Assembly: GCA_003456455.1 (NCBI GenBank)
Contig: DMRV01000449.1
Location: 1 to 10,250 of the forward strand
DNA: 10,250 nt
DNA from: Flavobacteriales bacterium
GTDB lineage: Bacteria > Bacteroidota > Bacteroidia > UBA10329
Direction: 5' to 3'
Shown here: positions 6,487 through 10,250 of the stretch, one piece after another
Numbering within the stretch: position 1 is the stretch's first letter
How the letters are laid out: every line of letters begins with the position of its first letter
Notes under the pieces: generated by a model
The model's input: the letters and a program-made list of their open reading frames with translations, nothing else
Told to the model about the DNA's origin: nothing
The model's database searches: none
Program-made: the position numbers and the translations under genes

Positions 6487-6756
6487 TTATTTCTCGCCTT
6501 CGGACTTCAATTGCTGGAGAATGGAAGTCTTTAAATCTTCGCATTCTGCTTCATTAGATGACGAATTACAATCTTCCTTTAGTGCTTGGTCAATTAATCC
6601 TTGTTGAGATTGATAATTGCTGCAAGCCTGACACATTTTAGTGTGCATAGAAAGTTGCATTTTCTCTGTTCTACTCAAAGACGTTTCGAGTTTCTTCTCG
6701 ATGAGTTGTGCGGCCTTTTGGCAAGACAACATCAATATGTTCTTAAGCTTATTCAT
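6487..6756 (-). CDS. zinc-binding anti-sigma factor (ZAS type), soluble
   Basis: This 89-residue protein has the zinc-binding anti-sigma pattern: Cys12 early, then His38-x3-Cys42-x2-Cys45 (HTKMCQAC) at the end of a helix pair. The surrounding sequence (SCQKAAQLIEKKLETSLSRTEKMQLSMH) is typical of small anti-sigma factors partnered with ECF sigmas. Such proteins hold the sigma factor inactive until a signal, often oxidation of the zinc-bound thiols, releases it. No membrane segment is present, so it should act in the cytoplasm. Two extra cysteines, Cys63 and Cys72, lie in an acidic tail. Its start overlaps the end of the sigma gene by 8 bases, which supports a functional pair. The pairing is strong by motif and position; the triggering signal is unknown. 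Confidence 0.82.
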   Translation of the reverse strand: MNKLKNILMLSCQKAAQLIEKKLETSLSRTEKMQLSMHTKMCQACSNYQSQQGLIDQALKEDCNSSSNEAECEDLKTSILQQLKSEGEK

Positions 6757-7297
6757 TGAGCCAATTTTTCTGCAGGCAATCTCTTAATTGAAGTTTTGCG
6801 CGATGGATGAGTTGCCAATAGTAAGTCGATGAAATTTCGAGTTCCTTACAAATCGTTTCGGCTTCTAGTTGGTCGTAGTATTTCATCTGTAAAACAGCGA
6901 ATTGTTTTTCGGGCAGATGTTCACGGCAACTCAGTAATGTAGCGTTGAATTCAGGGTTGTCGAGCAAATGCTCGTCTTCTCCCAGAGACGAAGGCGCTTT
7001 ATCTGGCAACCAAGAACCGTTTTTGTCGAAGTAAGCATCGCTGCTTATTTCTTGGTCTTTTCCTCGGTAGAATTTGCGGTAATGGTCGGTGATTTTATTC
7101 CGAAGAATGGAAAACAACCACGTTCTGTACGAGCTCTCTCCTTTGTAATTATCTAATCCTTTGAAGGCGGCAATGAATGTGTTTTGTACCAGATCATCCG
7201 CTTCTTGCCGGTCTTTCACTCTGCTAGCCGCATACGCTACCAACTCAGAAGTGTGCGTTTGCACCAATTCTGTTATGATGTCTGTTTCGGTTTCCAT
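6749..7297 (-). CDS. ECF-type RNA polymerase sigma factor
   Basis: This 182-residue protein contains sigma region 2 at about residues 10-78, with the core-binding and -10 motif stretch DLVQNTFIAAFKGL and TWLFSILRNKITDHYRK. Sigma region 4 lies at about 118-175, with the helix-turn-helix around LEAETICKELEISSTYYWQLIHRAKLQLRDCL. Regions 1 and 3 are missing, which defines the ECF group. The region 4 style recalls the TIGR02943-like Bacteroidota sigmas, recalled from memory. The protein directs RNA polymerase to a small set of promoters. It begins 9 bases after egtD and overlaps the anti-sigma gene by 8 bases, so it appears to be transcribed with the ergothioneine genes. The candidate GGAACT/TCATAG promoter at yceI may be a target. 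Confidence 0.93.
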   Translation of the reverse strand: METETDIITELVQTHTSELVAYAASRVKDRQEADDLVQNTFIAAFKGLDNYKGESSYRTWLFSILRNKITDHYRKFYRGKDQEISSDAYFDKNGSWLPDKAPSSLGEDEHLLDNPEFNATLLSCREHLPEKQFAVLQMKYYDQLEAETICKELEISSTYYWQLIHRAKLQLRDCLQKNWLNE

Positions 7298-7306
7298 TCG
7301 AGGAAG

Positions 7307-8251
7307 TTACGGCTTAGAATACAGGCTATCGGAGAAATACCCCTTGCTATCTACGAAGTGCTGATTGAATTCGAAACCAGCATCCGCACCCAGTTTTTCA
7401 ATTCCAGAAGGTGAATATTTTTTCGAAAGCTCTGTCCAAATCATTTCGTCTTTCTCAAACTTGAACGACTTCTCGGTAGCAGTTATTTCCACCTCTTGTT
7501 GTTCCTTGCTAAAGAGGAAACTTCTTACATCGCCATTGACAGGATTGTAAAAGCTATAGAAACCAAACTTGTTGACATTGAAGTTTCCGCCCAATTCTCG
7601 GTTTATCCTATTCAGTAAATTGAGATTGAATCTTGCGGTAATTCCGTGTGAGTCATCATATGCTGCTCTAATCAGATTTGGGTCTTTCATTAGGTCGAAA
7701 CCAACAATCAATTTATCTCCAGAACGCATATGTTCGTTCATGTGTTGGAGAATATCAATGGCCCATTCTGGTCTGAAGTTGCCAATATTAGAACCTAGAA
7801 AGAGAACTAGATTCGGACAGTCATCTTCAGATTCCACCTTATCCATTACTTCAAAATAATCTCCAACCTGAGGGTTCATTTTAAGTTCTGGCAAAGACGC
7901 CTGCATGCTTTTTACCAGCAAGTTGATTGCTTCTTCGGAAATATCTATCGGAACAAAGGTGAAGTCGGCTCCAACGGCTAAGAGGTTTCGAAGAAGCTCT
8001 TTGGTTTTTAGACCATCGCCAGCTCCCAGTTCTATAATGTTGAAGTGCCCCTTAAACCGTGTTGCTTCATAAATTTCAATTGCTCGGTTCTTCATAATAT
8101 CCATCTCACAATCGGTGAGATAGTATTCTGGCATGGCCATTATTTCTTGAAAAATCCGACTGCCTTCATCATCATAATGGTACTTCGATGAAAGAAATTT
8201 TGGGCTTGCTGATAATCCTTCTGCTACTTCCTCTGCAAATGTTTTTTCCAT
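7307..8251 (-). CDS. egtD: L-histidine N-alpha-methyltransferase EgtD
   Basis: This 314-residue cytoplasmic enzyme uses three molecules of S-adenosylmethionine to trimethylate histidine, giving hercynine, the first step of ergothioneine synthesis. The family motifs are in order: YDDEGSRIF (26-34), PEYYLTDCE (41-49), the SAM-binding ELGAGDG (74-80), PIDIS (101-105), FLGSNIGNF (151-159) and GFDLMKDPNLIRAAYDD (184-200). By position, Asn155, Tyr198, Glu274 and Ser276 correspond to Asn166, Tyr206, Glu282 and Ser284 of the mycobacterial enzyme, which hold the histidine substrate. The length is normal. An in-frame stop at 8261-8263 just before the ATG at 8251 limits any N-terminal extension. The upstream gene is egtB (115-base gap) and the sigma gene follows after 9 bases. 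Confidence in the function is high. Confidence 0.95.
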   Translation of the reverse strand: MEKTFAEEVAEGLSASPKFLSSKYHYDDEGSRIFQEIMAMPEYYLTDCEMDIMKNRAIEIYEATRFKGHFNIIELGAGDGLKTKELLRNLLAVGADFTFVPIDISEEAINLLVKSMQASLPELKMNPQVGDYFEVMDKVESEDDCPNLVLFLGSNIGNFRPEWAIDILQHMNEHMRSGDKLIVGFDLMKDPNLIRAAYDDSHGITARFNLNLLNRINRELGGNFNVNKFGFYSFYNPVNGDVRSFLFSKEQQEVEITATEKSFKFEKDEMIWTELSKKYSPSGIEKLGADAGFEFNQHFVDSKGYFSDSLYSKP

Positions 8252-8279
8252 TTTTTTTAATCAATAAATCCTCCGTCTC

Positions 8280-8310
8280 GTTCCTCGACACCTCCTTTAT
8301 AAGGAGGAAC
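8280..8310. repeat. competing hairpins between egtB and egtD
   Basis: Arms 8291-8297 (CCTCCTT) and 8301-8307 (AAGGAGG) form a 7-bp stem with a 3-base loop. An alternative 7-bp stem pairs 8280-8286 (GTTCCTC) with 8304-8310 (GAGGAAC). The two share bases 8304-8307 and cannot form together. On the - strand the first hairpin contains an AAAGGAGGTG sequence resembling a perfect Shine-Dalgarno, but no start codon follows at a usable distance. A T run at 8321-8327 on the + strand is too far from the hairpin for a standard terminator. Confidence 0.45.
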
Positions 8311-8330
8311 TAGCTTTCTGTTTTTTTATA

Positions 8331-8372
8331 ATCGCAAATCGTATATCGCCAATTGTCTATCGCAAATCACTT
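8331..8372. repeat. three tandem 14-base repeats overlapping the egtB stop
   Basis: Units start at 8331, 8345 and 8359, each opening with ATCGC followed by a variant of AAATC (ATCGCAAATCGTAT, ATCGCCAATTGTCT, ATCGCAAATCACTT). The third unit contains the egtB stop codon (8367-8369). The period is exactly 14. It resembles the short AT-rich intergenic repeats of Bacteroidota genomes; no function is evident. Confidence 0.55.
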
Positions 8373-9506
8373 TGCCAGTCGTATTCCGCTAAACTGCCAC
8401 TGAAAATGCGGGTGGAAGAAGTTACGGTATGTATTTCTACTGTGGTTTGGCGAAGTAGCAACAGAAGCGCCACGTAAAACCATTTGATTAATCATGAATT
8501 TCCCGTTGTATTCTCCAAGTGCTCCTTCAGCTTTGTGGAAATTCGGATAGGGGAGATAGGCGCTATTTGTCCACTCCCAACGTTCACCCCAATCAAATTG
8601 GTCGGAGGCAATTTCCCATTCAAACTCTGTTGGTAGTCGTATGCATTTCCATTCTGCAAAGGCAGCAGCTTCATAAAAGGAAACATGGCAGAGAATTTCA
8701 TCAGGATTGATCTTCTGTAATCCGCCTAGCGTGAAATGATGCCATTCCCCTTCAATCTTCTGCCAGTAAAGTGGTGCGTTAACTTTCTCATTTTGGACCC
8801 AAGCCCAGCCTTCATCTAACCACAGGTTGAAATCTTGATAGCCACCTGCCTCAATGAATTGAATGAATTCGCCATTTGTAACCAGCGTTTTGCTGATTTC
8901 GAAATTGTGCTGATAGACCTTATGTCTTCCTAACTCATTATCGTAGCAAAAGTCATCTCCTACATGGCCAATTTCATAGACTCCTTCTGCAATTGAGATA
9001 TACCCTTCTTCATTGTTTGAAGAATGAACTAAACCTCCTTCTGAAGAGTAAACACCATCAGGTTTCTTTTTGCTAAGCATGAATTTCAAATCCGTAATCA
9101 GCAATTCTTGATGTTGCTGTTCGTGATTCATTCCTATCTCCAATAGATGTAATACTTCCTTTGGAAAATCGAAACTTAACAAGAGCTCAATATGCTTGTC
9201 AACGTATTTTCGATAGTTATAAACTTCTTCGATTGAGAAGTCAATTTCGTCTCTTTCGTCTCGTTTGGTTCTGTCTCCTACGTTATTGTAGTAGCTGTTG
9301 AAAATGAAGGAACAATCATTCCTGTATCGTCGGTATTCAACATGGTGTTTACTTAGGATGAATTCTTCAAAAAACCAAGTAGTGTGACCTAATTGCCATG
9401 TAGCAGGACTGGCGTGCAGAGCCACTTGTGCATTGTAATCTTCGGTTTTCAACGGAGCGCAAATCTCCTCGCTACGTTTTCTAATGTCCAGATACTGGTC
9501 TATCAT
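8367..9506 (-). CDS. egtB: EgtB-type sulfoxide synthase of ergothioneine synthesis
   Basis: This 379-residue non-heme iron enzyme, expected in the cytoplasm, couples hercynine to a thiol (cysteine or gamma-glutamylcysteine) with oxygen to form a sulfoxide. A DinB-like domain fills about residues 1-150. The predicted iron ligands are His41 (WQLGHTTWF) and His128/His132 (NHEQQHQE). An FGE-sulfatase-type domain follows from about residue 170. It contains the LPTEFEWE block, the WEWTNSAY and GEYNGKFMINQMVLRG blocks, and the closing TYRNFF...WQFSGIRLA typical of EgtB. The 379 residues are shorter than the roughly 430 of many EgtBs, mainly because the region after LPTEFEWE is compact. The segment after Arg85 (DEIDFS) differs from the RGLLSRP-type sequence usual there. 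No egtC or egtE is in the window. Its partner egtD follows. OvoA is less likely because of length. Confidence 0.92.
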   Translation of the reverse strand: MIDQYLDIRKRSEEICAPLKTEDYNAQVALHASPATWQLGHTTWFFEEFILSKHHVEYRRYRNDCSFIFNSYYNNVGDRTKRDERDEIDFSIEEVYNYRKYVDKHIELLLSFDFPKEVLHLLEIGMNHEQQHQELLITDLKFMLSKKKPDGVYSSEGGLVHSSNNEEGYISIAEGVYEIGHVGDDFCYDNELGRHKVYQHNFEISKTLVTNGEFIQFIEAGGYQDFNLWLDEGWAWVQNEKVNAPLYWQKIEGEWHHFTLGGLQKINPDEILCHVSFYEAAAFAEWKCIRLPTEFEWEIASDQFDWGERWEWTNSAYLPYPNFHKAEGALGEYNGKFMINQMVLRGASVATSPNHSRNTYRNFFHPHFQWQFSGIRLAK

Positions 9507-9641
9507 CTAGGCTCAAATTAGGAAAGTCTTATCGTATTTAGCGGTGAGTTATCAAAAACCTTAAATGAAAGTCAAGATTGCTGCTAATTCACGAAATTTT
9601 CCCAACTTTATTTTCAATTCATAAACTAGACGTCACAAAGA

Positions 9642-10187
9642 ATGAAGAACACGTTACTCTTGTTATTGGCGACTTCGGTCGGGCTCGTTTCCTGTGGAAA
9701 ATTCGATAAGGACGAGAAAGATAATATGATTGCCTATGCCGCTCGTTACGGCCAGACTGTTACCGTTCCGAGCACAGATTACGAAGTGGTTGAGGTAGCT
9801 GAACTTGTGCGACTGAATGATGCCATGCCTTACACACAAGGTGAAGTAAAGTACATGGTTGATGGTAATGAAGTAGCCAAAATAAACTATTCACACGGGG
9901 ATGATTATCACGCACTTTTGAGTAAAGAAGGCAACTCGGAAACAGTTTCTCTAGGAGAAAACAAGGAAGATAAATGGGACTACAAGAAAGTGATAGTGGA
10001 ACCGCTTATTTATTCGGAAGAGTGCGGTTATGTGGTGTCAGGAGTCATCAAGTTTTTTAAAGATGAGAAATGGGTTGCAACGCTCGATTATGGCGATGGC
10101 TCATGTGATGATTTGATTGCCAAGCACACCGAAGATTACAAGAATTACATGTTCAGTATGGATGATTATCCAGAATGGAACAAGTAA
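9642..10187 (+). CDS. hypothetical lipoprotein with internal repeat
   Basis: This 181-residue protein starts with a lipoprotein signal peptide: K2, a leucine-rich core at 5-9, and the lipobox LVSC with the lipidated cysteine at 18. It should be anchored to a membrane facing the periplasm or the surface. I do not recognise a family. The mature part is acidic and appears to hold two related modules, GEVKYMVDGNEVAKINYSHGDD and GVIKFFKDEKWVATLDYGDGSCDD, each a beta-hairpin-like stretch ending in an aspartate-rich turn. The DYGDGSCDD turn resembles aspartate-rich turns of other Bacteroidota lipoproteins, which might bind cations. It is transcribed away from egtB across a 135-base divergent gap and ends at a strong terminator, so it is probably a single-gene unit. 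Coding confidence is high; function is unknown. Confidence 0.85.
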   Translation: MKNTLLLLLATSVGLVSCGKFDKDEKDNMIAYAARYGQTVTVPSTDYEVVEVAELVRLNDAMPYTQGEVKYMVDGNEVAKINYSHGDDYHALLSKEGNSETVSLGENKEDKWDYKKVIVEPLIYSEECGYVVSGVIKFFKDEKWVATLDYGDGSCDDLIAKHTEDYKNYMFSMDDYPEWNK

Positions 10188-10208
10188 CTCTTTCTGAAAT
10201 TATTACCG

Positions 10209-10238
10209 AAAGCCCTTTCAAATTGAGAGGGCTTTTTT
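10209..10238 (+). terminator. intrinsic terminator after the lipoprotein gene
   Basis: The stem pairs 10209-10220 with 10224-10235 (12 pairs, one G-U) and has a 3-base loop. It runs straight into a T6 tract at 10233-10238. It lies 21 bases after the lipoprotein stop. Confidence 0.88.
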
Positions 10239-10250
10239 CTAAAGGTGTCA

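Noticed and set aside
8264..8284. Second ECF-type promoter before egtD (GGAAC read on the - strand at 8284-8280)
   Set aside because: Nothing resembling the TCATAG -10 box lies at 16-17 bases; the GGAAC is part of the hairpin region.
9507..9641. Bacteroidota-type promoters (TTTG and TAnnTTTG) in the egtB/lipoprotein divergent gap
   Set aside because: Partial boxes such as TAATTTG and TTTTTG are present, but spacing and sequence do not fit on either strand, so no promoter is annotated.
1..10250. CRISPR array, defence island, prophage or insertion sequence
   Set aside because: No repeat-spacer pattern, transposase, integrase or terminal inverted repeats were seen; the genes are metabolic and regulatory.

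Overview
The window looks like chromosomal DNA from a member of the Bacteroidota, probably a Flavobacteriales-type organism. This rests on the fairly low GC content, the weak or absent Shine-Dalgarno sequences, and the style of the P-II/Amt pair, the TIGR02943-like ECF sigma factor, the YceI protein and the lipoproteins. No rRNA, tRNA, CRISPR array or insertion sequence was seen. Genus-level placement is not possible from the sequence alone.

Layout. Positions 1-289 hold the end, or all, of a hypothetical gene on the + strand. Positions 465-2264 form a + strand nitrogen operon: a 56-residue single-span or secreted peptide, a P-II regulator (glnK-like) and an ammonium transporter (amt). It closes at a strong intrinsic terminator (2281-2329). 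From 2348 to 9506 everything reads on the - strand. In transcription order the genes are egtB, egtD, an ECF sigma factor, a zinc-binding anti-sigma factor, a YceI-family secreted protein, an unrecognised 249-residue protein that resembles DUF5996, a DUF427 protein, a Rieske/glutamate-synthase-like flavoprotein and a SIMPL (DUF541) protein. At the right end a + strand lipoprotein gene (9642-10187) diverges from egtB and ends at another clear terminator.

How the genes may work together. EgtD methylates histidine to hercynine and EgtB joins hercynine to a thiol. These are the two diagnostic steps of ergothioneine (antioxidant thiol-histidine) synthesis. They lie directly upstream of, and tightly spaced with, a sigma/anti-sigma switch of the HxxxCxxC zinc type, which in other bacteria is often sensitive to oxidants. 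Just downstream of the switch, yceI has a good match to an ECF-type promoter (GGAACT, 17 bases, TCATAG) overlapped by a perfect 10-bp inverted repeat. The genes after yceI are packed with a 16-nt gap, an ATGA overlap and a 0-nt gap. They end in a flavin/Fe-S protein that combines an N-terminal Rieske domain with only the synthase core of glutamate synthase. The simplest inference is a sigma-controlled redox or stress regulon built around ergothioneine and an uncharacterised three-protein redox enzyme module.

The most unusual items are the coupled DUF5996-like/DUF427/Rieske-GltS module, the sigma-ergothioneine linkage with its candidate promoter, the P-II protein with several changed ligand-contact positions, and the small membrane peptide that opens the P-II/Amt operon. 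None of the functional links has been tested here; they are inferred from gene order and motifs.
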